This document shows, piece by piece, positions 1-10,597 of a DNA stretch of 64,000 bases. Below the pieces are notes generated by a model that made no database searches, was not told the DNA's origin, and worked only from the letters and a program-made list of their open reading frames with translations. Position 1 is the first letter of the stretch; each line of letters opens with the position of its first letter. Both the position numbers and the translations under genes were made by a program. The stretch lies in assembly GCA_024364735.1 (NCBI GenBank), contig JAGFNQ010000187.1:925103-989102 (forward strand), in the 5' to 3' direction. The stretch comes from Boesenbergia rotunda (lineage: Eukaryota; Streptophyta; Magnoliopsida; Zingiberales; Zingiberaceae).

Positions 1-129
1 CGTAAGCATGGCATATCATTCATAACATAGCATATCATTCATAAGCATAGCATATCATGTATAACCATGGCATATCATTCATAAACATGGCATATCATTC
101 GTAAGCATGACATATCATTCATAAACATA
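1..129. repeat. 20-bp minisatellite
   Basis: About six and a half tandem copies of a roughly 20-bp unit resembling CATAAACATGGCATATCATT, with small substitutions between copies. It lies at the window edge, so its left limit is unknown. It appears to be part of the same LTR-like block that continues to 2049. Confidence 0.85.
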
Positions 130-333
130 AATCACATCTTACCCTAGGCCATTGGGACCCTTACTTGGAATAAATCTTAACTCTTATCCTATTAACCCTT
201 ATTGGCCGAAACTTATGAAGTCCCATGGCCATGTGAAAATTCACACAATCACCATCCATCATCCTTATATCATGGCAACACATAAACATAAGTTGAAGTC
301 AAAGACTCAACCCTAACCCTTGGGTCCTTGGGG

Positions 334-1245
334 TTGGCCGAACCATATGAGGCCTATAGGGTGTTCCAAAAATTCCCAAAATTTATACTTAACTTCTAAA
401 CATCATCAGCGAATATTAAATAACATTATCATGATTTTTAACATATTTATAGACATTTAAATCATGGTGGCCGAAACCCATAAACATAGGGACCTTGGTT
501 TTGTCCCTTCCATATTGGCCGAAACCCTAGAGTGTCCTAGGGTACTCCAAAAATTCCCAAAAATTTCACTTAACTTCTAAACATCATAAGGGAACACTAA
601 ATAACATTATAATGATTTTTAACATATTTTTAGACCTTTAAAACATGCTGGCCGAAACCCTCGAACTTAAAGTTCTGGGTTTTGCTTCCTTCATGTTGGC
701 CGAAACTCTAGGGTTTCCTAGAGTACTTCAAAAATTCCTAAAAATTTTACTTAACTTCTAAACATCATAAGGGAACACTAAATAACATTATCATGATTTT
801 TAACGTATTTCTAGACCTTTAAAACATGCTGGCCGAAACCCTTGAACTTAAAGTTCTGGGTTTTGCTTCCTTCATGTTGGCCGAAACTCTAGGGTGTCCT
901 AGAGTACTCCAAAAATCCCCAAAAATTGTACTTAACTTCTAAACATCATAGGGGAACATCAAATAATATTATCATAATTTTTAACATATTTCTAGACATT
1001 TAAAACATGCTGGCCGAAACCCTTGAACTTAAAGTTCTTGGTTTTGCTTCCTTCATGTTGGCCGAAACTCTAGGGTGTCCTAGAGTACTCCAAAAATCCC
1101 CAAAAATTGCACTTAACTTCTAAACATCATAGGAGAACATCAAATAATATTATCATGATTTTTAGCATAATTATGGACCCTTAAAACATGCTGGCCGAAA
1201 CCTTTGAACATAGGAACCTTGATTTTGTTTCCCTTCAACATTAAA
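334..1245. repeat. 181-bp tandem repeat array, about 5 copies
   Basis: Units begin near 334, 515, 696, 877 and 1058. Each holds two GGCCGAAAC boxes, a block reading ACTTAACTTCTAAACATCAT, and an AT-rich stretch ending in AAACATGCTGGCCGAAACC. The distance between successive equivalent boxes is 181 bp each time I measured it. Copies differ by scattered substitutions. The length is in the range of nucleosome-sized plant satellites, but it sits inside an LTR-like block, so it may be an internal LTR expansion. Confidence 0.85.
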
Positions 1246-1717
1246 TCCGAAACTAACCCATATATCATGCCAAAAATCATGGAAATCATTGGTAACTATT
1301 ATACCACAGGTGAGGGAGTCTTATCTTAGATTTCTTGATTTTTTAGACCTTGGATGGAAAGAAGGAAGAAGACTTGACCACACCTAGCCCTTGGAAACTT
1401 GAGAAGACCTTAGATCTTGGAGGATGAGACTTTTTGTGAAGTTTTCTCAAGGGAGAAGTCCTCCTTGAGTGCTCGGCAAGAATGGAGAAGGAAGAGAGAA
1501 GCAAATGCAATTGATGGCATGAAGAATGAAACTCCCAAACCCCCTTATTAATTAACCATTAAAGTGGTGAATGAAGAGTTTTCCATGACCCTTCATCTTC
1601 TTCTACCATTTAACCACCATTCACTTCCTTTCCTCACAAGAATTCCTTGCTAGGTGAGTTGGTTAAGGCTTACATGGTTGTACAAGAGGTCCAAGGTTCA
1701 ATCCTTGGCTCATGCAC

Positions 1718-1762
1718 ATTTATTTTTATTTTTATTTTTATTTCATTTATTTTATTATTTTA
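1718..1762. repeat. T-rich simple repeat
   Basis: Runs of TTTATT and TTTTTATT in tandem. Low-complexity sequence within the LTR-like block; no function seen. Confidence 0.8.
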
Positions 1763-2335
1763 TAATTCCGAAAATTCCCCTAAAATCATCCATAATTATG
1801 CCAATATTCCTAAATAAAATTCTTTTATATTTATATTAATTTTACCTAATTTATATTAATTTTACCTAATTAATACCTATTTTTGGAGCCCATTTAAAGC
1901 TCATTAGCACCTAGTTTTTCTCAATTTAAATGAGAAAACATGGATTTCTAGGCCCAATTTTACATAATTATTTCTGGGCCCCTCGGAAAATTATCTAGAC
2001 ATGCTCAATATTTTAAGAAAATATTAAGAGAATTTTCTGGGTCGTTACAGACACAAAATTAGAAACCATTGAAATATTTCAATATTTCACTCAATTTTGT
2101 ATCTAATTCATCAATGACGAGTTCTATCAACAGATAGTTTTCACCAAGGTTTTCCAAAATAGTTTTGAAATAATTTTCAAAAATACTTTCTAATCACGTT
2201 CTTTGGGCTAAATGCACATGACTTGTACATTAGCTTTCCCAATGATTGGAGTTCATTTAAATTAATATTTTGTTAAACCTAAAACTCAATAAGATGCACA
2301 TTAATCAACACCTTGAGTTTTATTCATCAACCTAA

Positions 2336-2399
2336 CATCTCACTTGTTTCTAATATGTCTCAAAACACACACAAGTCAACTTATGGTCTTGGTGAGATG
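2336..2399 (-). other. Conserved CATCTCAC stem-loop (element E)
   Basis: CATCTCAC at 2336-2343 pairs with GTGAGATG at 2392-2399, with a 48-nt loop. The same arms and similar loop occur in elements F (24908-24969) and D (53702-53767), and a variant occurs in B1 (17028-17083). The repeated finding in diverged families makes a functional RNA or DNA structure plausible. Role unknown. Confidence 0.6.
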
Positions 2400-3239
2400 T
2401 GTAAATTGGTTCTTCCTAAATTAGGATTCATGCATCTCTATCTAGACATTATAAACTTTGATCATCCACCTAGGATGTCAATTAATGTCAATATCCTTAA
2501 TTTCAATATAAATTGAGTCATGCATGATAATAACTATGACATGTATCACATGAACATTTTCAAGAGAAAAATATTTATTATAACTAAATGATGTATGTAT
2601 GACATGACACATGATATTTTCATAATAAAATATGAATAATGAACTATGATGTCATAACATATGATAGGGCATATAAATCATGGAATAATAGCATAAATGA
2701 AAATACCTAGATTTCCTATCTAAGTATCAATAACTCATCGTTAAGCCATTGATAATTCTAATTTTGCTCCTAATTTTCCAAGATAATGTCAAAACTCTCC
2801 CAACTTGACATATCTTTGGATTCTAACCTAGTTGTGTCAACTTTATTTAGTTCAATCTTCCAAAAATATAGTTTGGCATAATTTTACTCTTCCAAGAGTA
2901 AGCAAATGACTTATTCATTTTCAAGAGTAGTAAGTCCTTGAAAATGCCCCAAAGTACCAACTTCATCAAGGTTGGGTTAACTACCCTTCCAATTTGAGTT
3001 GACACTCCCTAGACCAATCTATGGTGTGGCAAACACATTTTTAGGAACCCAAAACCTATTGGTACTACTTGAATGCTCTAGGTATTTACTAGGGATAACT
3101 TCCCTTGATACCTTCCTAATGACATTTTTAGGCTTCTCCGAAGCCTTAGTCATGTTGATCTTATCTTGGTCAACTCCAGGAATGACTTCCCTTGTGACCT
3201 TGACTTAACTCCTAGACCTAGATTGAGTTCCATACCTAT
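2400..3239 (-). other. Non-coding interior of element E
   Basis: AT-rich sequence with no open frame that I can tie to gag or pol. The short open stretches here (for example 2999-3208) show no family likeness. It probably represents the internal region beyond gag, degraded. Confidence 0.5.
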
Positions 3240-3498
3240 ATGGAACTCTATAGTAAGATGAACCATTATTCTTGGCTTTAGATTTGTATCCCAAACCTTT
3301 CTTTCCCCTAGAGGGTCCTTGATTTCCTAAATCTAGGTTAATCCTTAGATACCTTAAGAAGATTTTCTATTCTTTTGAGAGATTTTTCTAATTTCTCAAG
3401 TTTTGACCTCAAAACTTGATTTTCAATCATTACTTCATCAAGGCTTAGTTTTCTAGTATAGCCTTGGCAATTTTCCTTCTTGGCTTTGGATTTGTTAG
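3240..3498 (-). pseudogene. gag fragment, C-terminal part (element E)
   Basis: On the minus strand from 3498 the sequence reads a Lys-rich stretch, then a Leu-heptad coiled coil including NQVLRSKLEKLEKSLKRIE. This is the region that follows the zinc knuckles in the gag genes of A1 (5320-6850) and A2 (58784-59812). It is the distal half of the gag whose proximal half lies at 7966-9046; element A1 sits between them. Later sequence decays into stops and frameshifts. Confidence 0.7.
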
Positions 3499-4521
3499 TG
3501 TTGGGATCTTTCCGTTTAGCTAGAGGGGGGGTGAATAGATACTTTCCGATTTTTCTTCCTACAAGTTGTTAGTGCGCAAGCGGAATAACAAAAACTAAAA
3601 CTAACAACAAGAAAGACACACCGATTTACGTGGTTCGGAGATAAAACTCCTACTCCACGGTTGTCCGTAAGGTGGACGATCCCGATCCTTCGGTGGATGA
3701 TTCCCCGAAACGCCTCCGGCTAGCTCTTGTTGCTCCTTGTGGGTGAAGGAACCTCGCCATAATCCTTGGACAATCTCTGAGCACTTGTAGGCTACTAACA
3801 GGCTTTGACCAAGCTAGTTTCGCCAAGAACTTTCAACCAAAACCGAGCCCCTTTAAATAGTGCTTAAGGCTGCAAAGATCGTTACCAGTCGACTGATCCA
3901 GGGCCAGTCGACTGATCCCACTTAGATTCGAACATTATAGCCTAAAGTTCGAATTTTAAGTTGCCATCAGTCGACTGATCCAGGATCAGTCGACTAATCC
4001 TTCTGTGGACTTCATCAGTCGACTGATCCAGCGTCAGTCGACTGGTCCACCCTTATACCTAAGGTTTCCCTTCCCCGAGTACATTTCTCTTAGCACTCGA
4101 ACCCTAGGACTTCCTTCCCGAGTACAATTCCCTCAGCACTCGACCTCTCACGACTCAGTTGATTCTCCATTCAGCAACCTTGACATGTTGCTTTCAAGCC
4201 CTCTTCGATTTTGGCTCTCGTCTCTCGGATGCATGCAAGCCCACGACCTGTCTCCCATGCCACCCTTCGCGTATGCCTTGAAGTCCGCTTCCCTCGGCTC
4301 ATCATCCCTGCTTTGTCCATAGTCCCTCGGATGCATACAAGCCACGGCTTGTCTCCTCACACCATCCTTCACCGGACCCGGAGCCGTTCAACTAAGTCCA
4401 TGTGTATCCTGCAAACCTGCACACTCAAATACACATATCAAATACAAGGGTGAACCTAATTTAAACCCTTTGCCCAAACATCAAAACACATGGTCACTCT
4501 GGACCATAGATTGCCTCAACA
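3499..4521 (-). repeat. LTR-A, 3' LTR of A1
   Basis: 1023 bp, beginning TGTTGGGATC and ending GCCTCAACA on the plus strand. It has a G-tract next to TGAATAG near its end, three palindrome pairs (3886-4044), a TATA-like TATTTAAAG on the minus strand near 3851-3860, and repeated TGCATGCAAGCCC blocks. Short open frames in it are not genes. It matches 6918-7965 closely. Confidence 0.9.
3886..4044. promoter_or_regulatory. CAGTCGACTG palindrome pairs in LTR-A
   Basis: Three pairs: 3886/3905, 3968/3987 and 4016/4035. In each pair the word starts are 19 bp apart. The 10-bp word is a perfect palindrome with a central CpG, and one copy ends in CTA in place of CTG. They lie next to the likely TATA box, the position expected for U3 enhancer elements. 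Binding partner unknown. Confidence 0.7.
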
Positions 4522-4535
4522 ATCTCCCCCTTTTT
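4522..4535 (-). other. Polypurine tract of A1
   Basis: On the minus strand, AAAAAGGGGGAGAT lies directly before the 3' LTR. This is the plus-strand priming site used in reverse transcription. Further CTCCCCCT copies occur near 4675, 4755 and 4780, in line with the multiple polypurine tracts described for Sireviruses. Confidence 0.85.
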
Positions 4536-5318
4536 GATGTTTAGCAATCCGTTTAAGTTAGGGGGAAAAATAGCAAATACAATGCTAATATCCATCAAAT
4601 AGCAAATATGCATGGATCCTATCACAAGGCATCCCCACACCTAACCTCCCTAAGAGCTTTTAAGAACCTCTCCAAGGCTCCCCCTATATTGGACTTACAA
4701 AAGCTTTTTAAGAACCTCTCCAAAATTTCCCTTACGCCACCAAATGAACAACAATGCTCCCCCTTTATCTAAGCTCCCCCTTGACTTAGGATTTCTTGCC
4801 TTCGAATTGCAATCCCACAGAAACATTAGTCGACTACCCCCTGGGACAGTCGACTAATACATTTTAGTTTAAACATTTCAGCTTCTGAGCTGAAATTCAG
4901 AAATGCATCAGAAATTTCACAAATCTCCAAAAATTCTCAAATTTTATGGAGAAGTTTGTGGTACCCGTGTCTACTTGGGAAAAAATACATTCAGAAATGT
5001 ATCTATCACCAATCCCAAGATTGACACAAAACCCAAAACTATCTAAATAGTTTAATTGAACCTTGACCTAAAGTCCTAGTTTTGACCTCCTCTTGATGTC
5101 TCTGCCCATACCAAACCACAATGCATCCCTAGCATTTGTTTATATGACATCTATACATCAAAAATCAATTTCCATGCTCTAAGACCCCAATGTCATATTT
5201 TCATCCATGAAATTCAAACCCAATGTGCCAAATCCCTAGGATTGAGACTTCAAACCGTCTCCACATCCTTTGGCACACTCCATGACCCATCTAGACCTCC
5301 GAGAGAAATCCTCCCGAG
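4536..5318 (-). other. 3' non-coding interior of A1
   Basis: No gene. It contains several CTCCCCCT motifs and one pair of GTCGAC palindromes (4827-4836 and 4847-4856). The part from about 5040 to 5300 closely resembles 59890-60180 of element A2 on the other strand, so both copies share the same gag-to-3'-region junction. Compared with A2, the third ORF is absent here. Confidence 0.7.
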
Positions 5319-6850
5319 ATCTATAGACCATGGGTCCCAACTTGGCTCCTAGAACTCCCCCTTGAGCTCTTAGCCTTAGCCACCTCCCTAGGTGACTTAC
5401 TCATAAACACAAGGCCACACCAGTGTACCTCTGGTGACTTTTGGCCTACACCCTTAACTTTCTTAACCTTGGACCCCTTGTCCTTAGTTAAGACTTTCTC
5501 CTTGCTTTTAAATGGCATCCCCTTGCCATTTTTGGACTTCCCCTCCTTGCCATAGTTATATGCTACTCTAGCATATTTCTTTTCATTGGCATTAGAGAAC
5601 TTAGATCGGTATCCTAGACCTGATCTATCATTGTTGGATTTTTGACTACCTAATCTCATACCTAAACCCTTAGATCCAATAGTGAATCTATCTAGGGTTT
5701 TCTCTAATTTATCAAGTTTTACCCTCAAGGTTTGATTTTGCCTTTCTAGGTTCTCAACCCTTGAACCAACATGTCCACCTTGGACATTCCTAGACCAACC
5801 CACCTTCCTAGGCATATGTCTCCCCTTCTTGGGATTAATGTCTTGGTCCTTAGGTCTAAAGGTTCTTGGTTTATCATGATGCATGAACTCCCTAGGGTTT
5901 TGATATGCAACATTAACCCTATTTTTATCATGATATCTAAATCCATGATTATTCTTAATGAGCATATAAGAATTTGAAATTGGATTTAATTTTAAATAAG
6001 GGTTTACCTTCCATTTACCTTTGAAGCTCCCCCTTGACTTGAGCTCCTCTTCTTTTCCAATTTCTTCAAGTGCATCAATTTCTTGATTTCTCCTTTCCCA
6101 CACGTGAAGAAAATTATATGCTTCTTATCCTTCTTTGCTCCATCCCTACAACTCATGTTAGTTTTCAAATTATTTGAATTGAGTTTAGGGTTTACCTCCT
6201 TTTTCTTACCCAATGGACACTTGTCCTTGTAGTGTCCCTTTTGATTGCACCCAAAGCAAATTATGTGTTCCTTTGCCTTTGCTTTGGTGGAGGTGGAGAC
6301 TTCTTCTTGCTCCGGTCTTGAGGATAATTTTTCCTCCCCTCAATCCTTGACGTGGAGACTTCTCCTATTTCTTCCTCACTTGAGGATGTGGACGATTCCA
6401 CTTTCTCCTCCTCTTCGGATGTTGAACTTGATTCAACATCCGATTGATCCTTTTCCTTCTCTTGGACCAATGACCCCTTTTCCTTGGGCTATTCTTCTCC
6501 TTGTCCTTGTGTTGAATTTTCATGTAGAGCTATCACCTTTCTCTATAGCTCATATGCATTCTTGTATTTTCTTATATTTGACACAATATATGGAGGTAAT
6601 AAATTAATACAATTCTAGTTACCTCCTTATCCGCCTCTGCTTCCTCCGTTTGATCCTTGGTCCAATACCGAGGTCGAAGACATTTTCCCTTCTTGTCCAT
6701 TGGAGCTTCAAATGGAACCTCCAATGCGGTCCAATGGTCCCAATCCATTTAGAACCATGTCTCCAATCGCTTCCTCCAATAATCGAAGTCATCTCGATCG
6801 TATGGAGGTGGAATCTGAATATCCCATCCTAGTGGACCTTCTGAGTCCAT
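5319..6850 (-). pseudogene. Sirevirus-type gag (A1), with stop and frameshifts
   Basis: Gag would package element RNA. The start is taken at the ATG ending at 6850, about 54 nt inside the primer site, because the frame from there resembles the gag N-terminus at 46238. A stop (TAA) falls after the first 30 or so codons. Near 6230-6280 is a CCHC knuckle, CFGCNQKGHYKDKC, followed by a second, damaged knuckle. A Lys/Arg-rich region, a coiled coil (NLERQNQTLRVKLDKLEKT) and a GLGY motif follow, ending in SSRGSSRSQVGTHGL at 5321. The longest intact piece is 5321-6103 (260 aa). Pol does not follow. Confidence 0.85.
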
Positions 6851-6903
6851 CTTTCTCTAGCTTTTTGCTCTCCCGGCAGTTAGTCCGTAGATGAGCGAAC
6901 CTG

Positions 6904-6915
6904 GCTCTGATACCA
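6904..6915 (-). other. Primer-binding site of A1 (Met-tRNA)
   Basis: The minus strand reads TGGTATCAGAGC, complementary to the 3' end of plant initiator Met-tRNA, two bases inside the 5' LTR. It fixes the strand and the LTR boundary. Confidence 0.9.
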
Positions 6916-6917
6916 CT

Positions 6918-7965
6918 TGTTGGGATCTTTCCGTTTAGCTAGAGGGGGGGGGGGTGAATAGCTACTTTTTGATTTTTCTTCCTACAAGTTGTTAGTGCGC
7001 AAGTGGAATAACAAAAACTAAAACTAACAACTAAGAAAGACACACCGATTTACGTGGTTCGGAGATGAAGCTCCTACTCCACGACTGTCCGTAAGGTGGA
7101 TGATCCCGATCCTTCAGTGGATGATTCCCCGGAACGCCTCCAGCTAGCTCTTGTCGCTCCTTGTGAGTGGAGAAACCTCGCCACAATCCTTGGAAAATCT
7201 CTGAGCACTTGTAGGCTACTAACAAGCTTTGACCAAGCTTGTTTTGCTAAGAACTTTCAGCCAAAACCGAGCCCCTTTATATAGTGCTCAAGGCTGAAAA
7301 GACCGTTACCAGTCGACTGGTCCAAGGCCAGTCGACTAGTCCCACTTAGAATCGAACGTTACAGCCTAATATTTGAATTTTAAGTTGCCATCAGTCGACT
7401 GATCCAGGATTAGTTGACTGATCCAGGATTAGTTGACTGATCCTCCTCTGGACTTCATCAGTCGACTGATTTAGCGTTAGTCGACTGGTCCACCCCTATA
7501 CCTAAGGTTTCCCTTCCCCGAGTACATTTCTCTCAGCACTCGAACCCTAGGATTTCCTTCCCGAGTACAATTTCCTCAGCACTCGACCCCTCACGACTCA
7601 GTTGACTCTCCATTCAGTAGCCTTGACCTGTTGCCTTCAAGCCCTCTTCGACTTTGGCTCTCGTCCCTCGGATGCATGCAAGCCCACGGTCTGTCTCCCA
7701 TGCCACCCTTCGCGTATGCCTCGAAGTCCGCTTCCCTCGGCTCATCGTCCATGCTTTGTCCACGGTCCCTCGGATGCATACATGCCCACGGCTTGTCTCC
7801 TCACACCATCTTTCATCGGACCCGGAGTCATCTAACTAAGTCCATGTGTATCCTGCAAACCTGCACACTCAAATACACATATCAAATACAAGGGTGAACC
7901 TAACTTAAATCCTTTGCCCAAACATCAAAACACATGGTCACTCCGGACCAAAGATTGCCTCAACA
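6918..7965 (-). repeat. LTR-A, 5' LTR of A1
   Basis: 1048 bp, TGTTGGGATC to GCCTCAACA. It holds the same modules as the 3' copy: a G-run (10 G, against 7 in the 3' copy), a TATATAAAG-like box on the minus strand near 7278, and CAGTCGACTG palindromes at about 7311-7491 including an extra degenerate copy. Length differences against 3499-4521 reflect small indels, so the element is not very recent. Confidence 0.9.
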
Positions 7966-9046
7966 ATTAGGTCTACCATGGAATGTTCTAACTTGTTCCT
8001 TATCCTTAGATGTGGTAGTCCTAGCATGAAGACTCTATTATTCTCCTTAGATTTTTCATGCATCCTTTTTTCATGATAAATGACATTAAAATGATAAAAA
8101 TGATTTTTAGCATGCATTTTATCATAATGAAAATAAGTACCATTACCTAATGGTACTTTAGAGTTACTCTTGGAGGCTCTCCCTTGATTTGAGCTTCTCC
8201 TCTTGGCTTTGGTCGGATCCTTCCCCTTTGGACATTGATTTCGATAATGTCCTCTTTGATTGCATGAAAAGTACACAATGTTCTTCTTATCCTTCCGTAC
8301 CTCGGGGCCAACCTCTTTTGGCTTCTTCTTGGTCTTGGGTGTCACTTGCACCTTCCTTTTGACCAATTTGGGACACTTATTCTTGTAGTGCCCTCTTTCC
8401 CTACACTCAAAATAAATGATATGATTTTTATTTTTACAAAATAAAATTTCTATACCTTTGGTTGTAGGGGTGACACTTTCTTCCACTTCATTGACCTCGG
8501 ATGATAATGATGAAGCTTTTCTATGTTCCGATGTCAATGATGAATTTTGCTCCCCCTCAATCCTTGAAGTGGAGGCTTCTTGAACTTCATCTTCAGATGT
8601 TGAACATCTCTCAACTTCCAAATCTTCTTCCTCTGATGAATCTCCCTCTTCGGATTTGTCTTGATTTGGCAAAGTGGAGGGATCTTCATGAAGCTTGGTC
8701 AACTTGCTCCAAAGCTCCTTGGCTTCTTAATTATCTCTAATTTGGCTCAAAATTGTGCTTGGTAATAAATTAACCAAAATTTTGGTCACCTTATCATTTG
8801 CCTCACACCTCTTGATTTGCTCTTCATTCCATTTGGTTTTCTTGAGGAGCTTTCCTTTAGAGTTTGTTGGAGCTTTAAAACCCTCCATTAGAGCAAACCA
8901 TTGCTCTATCTCCATCATGAAGAAATTTTCAATCTTTATCTTCCAAAGATCAAAATTTGCTTTGCTGAATGTTGGAGGTGCCCAGGTGTCGTAGCTGAAC
9001 TTTATTTTTGAATTTAACCCTCTTGATGATGACTTCTTGAAATTAG
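7966..9046 (-). pseudogene. gag N-terminal and zinc-knuckle part (element E)
   Basis: From about 9046 leftward the frame reads a Trp-rich N-terminal domain (DTWAPPTFSKANFDLWKIKI), a stop near 8729, an acidic Ser/Glu-rich linker, and two CCHC knuckles: YFECRERGHYKNKC and YFSCNQRGHYRNQC (first Cys replaced in neither). It stops at 7966, where element A1 is inserted; the coiled-coil continuation is at 3240-3498. No ATG is evident upstream in frame, so the true start is unknown. The role is RNA packaging. Confidence 0.8.
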
Positions 9047-9117
9047 GGTTTCTTTAATTTCTTCTTCTTCCTCTAGCTCTTGCTCTCTTGGCGATGAGTC
9101 CAAAGAAGATAAACCTT

Positions 9118-9129
9118 GCTCTGATATTA
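9118..9129 (-). other. Decayed primer-binding site of E
   Basis: The minus strand reads TAATATCAGAGC, which differs from the Met-tRNA primer site at two positions. It lies two bases inside the LTR that starts at 9132. Confidence 0.7.
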
Positions 9130-9595
9130 CTTGTTAGGACCATTAGGCGAGCTAGAGGTTGGGGTGATTAGCTCCGATTTGCTTATTGATGATTTGTCGC
9201 TGCGGAAGACTCCAAGCAATGCTAACACTCAAGGATTTACTTGGTATCCACCTCCTTGAGGTGACTAATCTAAGAATCTACTCTCCTCACTCTCTCAAAC
9301 ACTATGAAAGACTCCTTCGTGGAGGTGGAAAAACCTAGTACAAGTTTTCAAGAAGATACAACAAGAATATAAGCAAATATAAAGAAAATCTTACAAGATT
9401 TACAACAATGAGCTCTCTTTGCTTTTCTTGCTTTCTTCTAGCTTGGAATTGCCTCTAGAACTTTGAAAATGCAGCAGCACTATGTTCTAAGACCTTGAAA
9501 TGATGATGAAGAAGGAGGAAGAGCGTACGAAGAATGTCGAAGAAGTGCACTTCAAACCTACGTGAAAACCCTATATACCCGCGACCTAGGGTTCC

Positions 9596-9962
9596 CTTAA
9601 TCGATCACTCAATCGATTACCACGTCAGGCTTAGCCATTCAACGACTATTTTTTTGAAGCTTAATCGATTAGCCAATCTTAATCGATTGTTGAATCTATT
9701 CAACACCTCTCTGTGCCTCACGTAATTTCACTGTAATCGATTGACCAATCGATTACCATCCTTCTTAATTGATTGCTCAATCGATTAAGAGGAGGCTAAA
9801 TCGATTGCTCAATCGATTCAGCTTGCTTCTATTCTCGCAACCCAACTCTCTCTCAATCGATTACCCAATCGATTCACTCTTTCCTTAATCGATCACCCAA
9901 TCAATTAAGAAGACTTCTATTCGTGAGAAACTAATGCCAATCAATTACTTAATCGATTGACC
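9596..9962. promoter_or_regulatory. AATCGATT palindrome cluster in LTR-E
   Basis: More than ten AATCGATT or one-base variants. Several occur as pairs with a 4-bp gap, such as AATCGATT-GACC-AATCGATT, giving 12 bp between centres. The word is palindromic and CpG-centred. It lies immediately upstream of the TATATA box in the element's direction. Similar words occur at 32231-32281. Confidence 0.7.
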
Positions 9963-10207
9963 CCAACCCTAACTTATGTGCACAAGTTTATGGTTCCCTT
10001 GCCTAACCCCAGTCAACCGTGACCTGTTAGGACTTCCTCACCAAGTGTCCGATCAAACCTTTGACCGACTTGGATTTTTCCTTGCCTAGTTCCCAATTAG
10101 AACTTAACCTAGTTCCTAACCAGGTTTACCTAACCCTCGAGTTAAGTCTAGTCTCTCAGTAGACTTTCACCTTGCCAATGTGCGATCTCCCCGATCCACC
10201 TGGACTT

Positions 10208-10460
10208 TACCTAATCCCACTAGGTGTGCGTAGTCCCACTAGGACTTTTTTCGTGCCAGCATACGATCTCTCCGATCCACCTGGACTTCACTTAGTCTCA
10301 CTAGGTGTGCCTAGTCTCACTAGGACTTTTTCATGGCAGCGTGTGATACCTGGACTTCACTTAGTCCCACTAGGTGTGTCTAGTCCCACTAGGACTTTTC
10401 CTATGCCAGTGTGCGATCACTCCGATCCACCTGGACATCACCTAGTCTCACTAGGTCTTT
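10208..10460. repeat. CCTAGT/ACTAGG hairpin array in LTR-E
   Basis: Repeats of CCTAGTCCCACTAGG and close variants spaced by about 20-30 bp, interspersed with CGATCTCTCCGATCCACCTGG blocks. Each unit can fold as a 6-bp stem with a 3-nt loop. The ORF at 10172-10564 is a by-product of the repeats. Confidence 0.7.
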
Positions 10461-10597
10461 CCCAGTTAAGTCTCCAGTCAACCTTGACTGACTTGACTCA
10501 CTCGATATTCAAACATCATTATCAAATATCGAAACTTAAGCTTACCAAACATAAACTCACCTGAGTCTAGTCAAGCTAGGTCAACCCTGACCTAACA

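Larger units (their letters stand above)
1..2049 (-). mobile_element. Partial LTR, Ty3-like, minus strand
   Basis: Read on the minus strand, the block begins at 2049 with TGTAACGACCCAG, a start typical of plant Ty3-type LTRs, and it abuts unrelated Copia internal sequence at 2050. It contains the 181-bp tandem array, a T-rich simple repeat and no coding sequence. Its other end is outside the window, so the LTR assignment rests on one terminus and on the abrupt junction at 2049/2050. An alternative is an untranslated region of a larger Ty3 element. Confidence 0.45.
3499..7965 (-). mobile_element. Copia element A1, pol-less, nested in gag of E
   Basis: Two LTRs (3499-4521 and 6918-7965), both TG...CA on the plus strand, enclose a primer site, one gag pseudogene and a 3' non-coding region with a polypurine tract. 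It is minus strand. The flanks read GTTAG before 3499 and ATTAG after 7965, a 5-bp target duplication with one mismatch, and the two halves of the host gag meet at this site. No protease, integrase, RT or RNase H is present, so it could only move with help from another element. Confidence 0.85.
2050..10597 (-). mobile_element. Sirevirus-like Copia element E, partial, minus
   Basis: The 5' LTR is on the right (9132-10597), followed leftward by a decayed Met-tRNA primer site (9118-9129), a gag pseudogene (9046 down to 7966 and, beyond a nested insertion, 3498 down to about 3240) and internal non-coding DNA to 2050. Its left end is cut by the TGTAACGACC block, so the 3' LTR is missing. No pol was recognised between 2050 and 3240. 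The zinc-knuckle and coiled-coil gag and the LTR style place it with Sirevirus-like Copia elements. Confidence 0.75.
9132..10597 (-). repeat. LTR-E, 5' LTR
   Basis: 1466 bp, starting TGTTAGGACC and ending CTGACCTAACA on the plus strand, so the ends form a 7-bp inverted repeat (TGTTAGG/CCTAACA). It contains AATCGATT palindromes (about 9590-9960), a TATATA sequence near 9572, and an array of CCTAGT-CCC-ACTAGG hairpins (10208-10460). In the element's own direction the order is hairpin array, palindromes, TATA, LTR end. Confidence 0.8.

Noticed and set aside
334..1245. CRISPR array
   Set aside because: The repeat is 181 bp with no spacers, and the window is plant DNA with retrotransposons.
4005..4322. 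Ser/Pro/Leu-rich open frames inside LTR-A (also 7602-7897 and 44967-45501)
   Set aside because: They lie wholly in LTR sequence, occur on both strands from repeated blocks, and have no family likeness.
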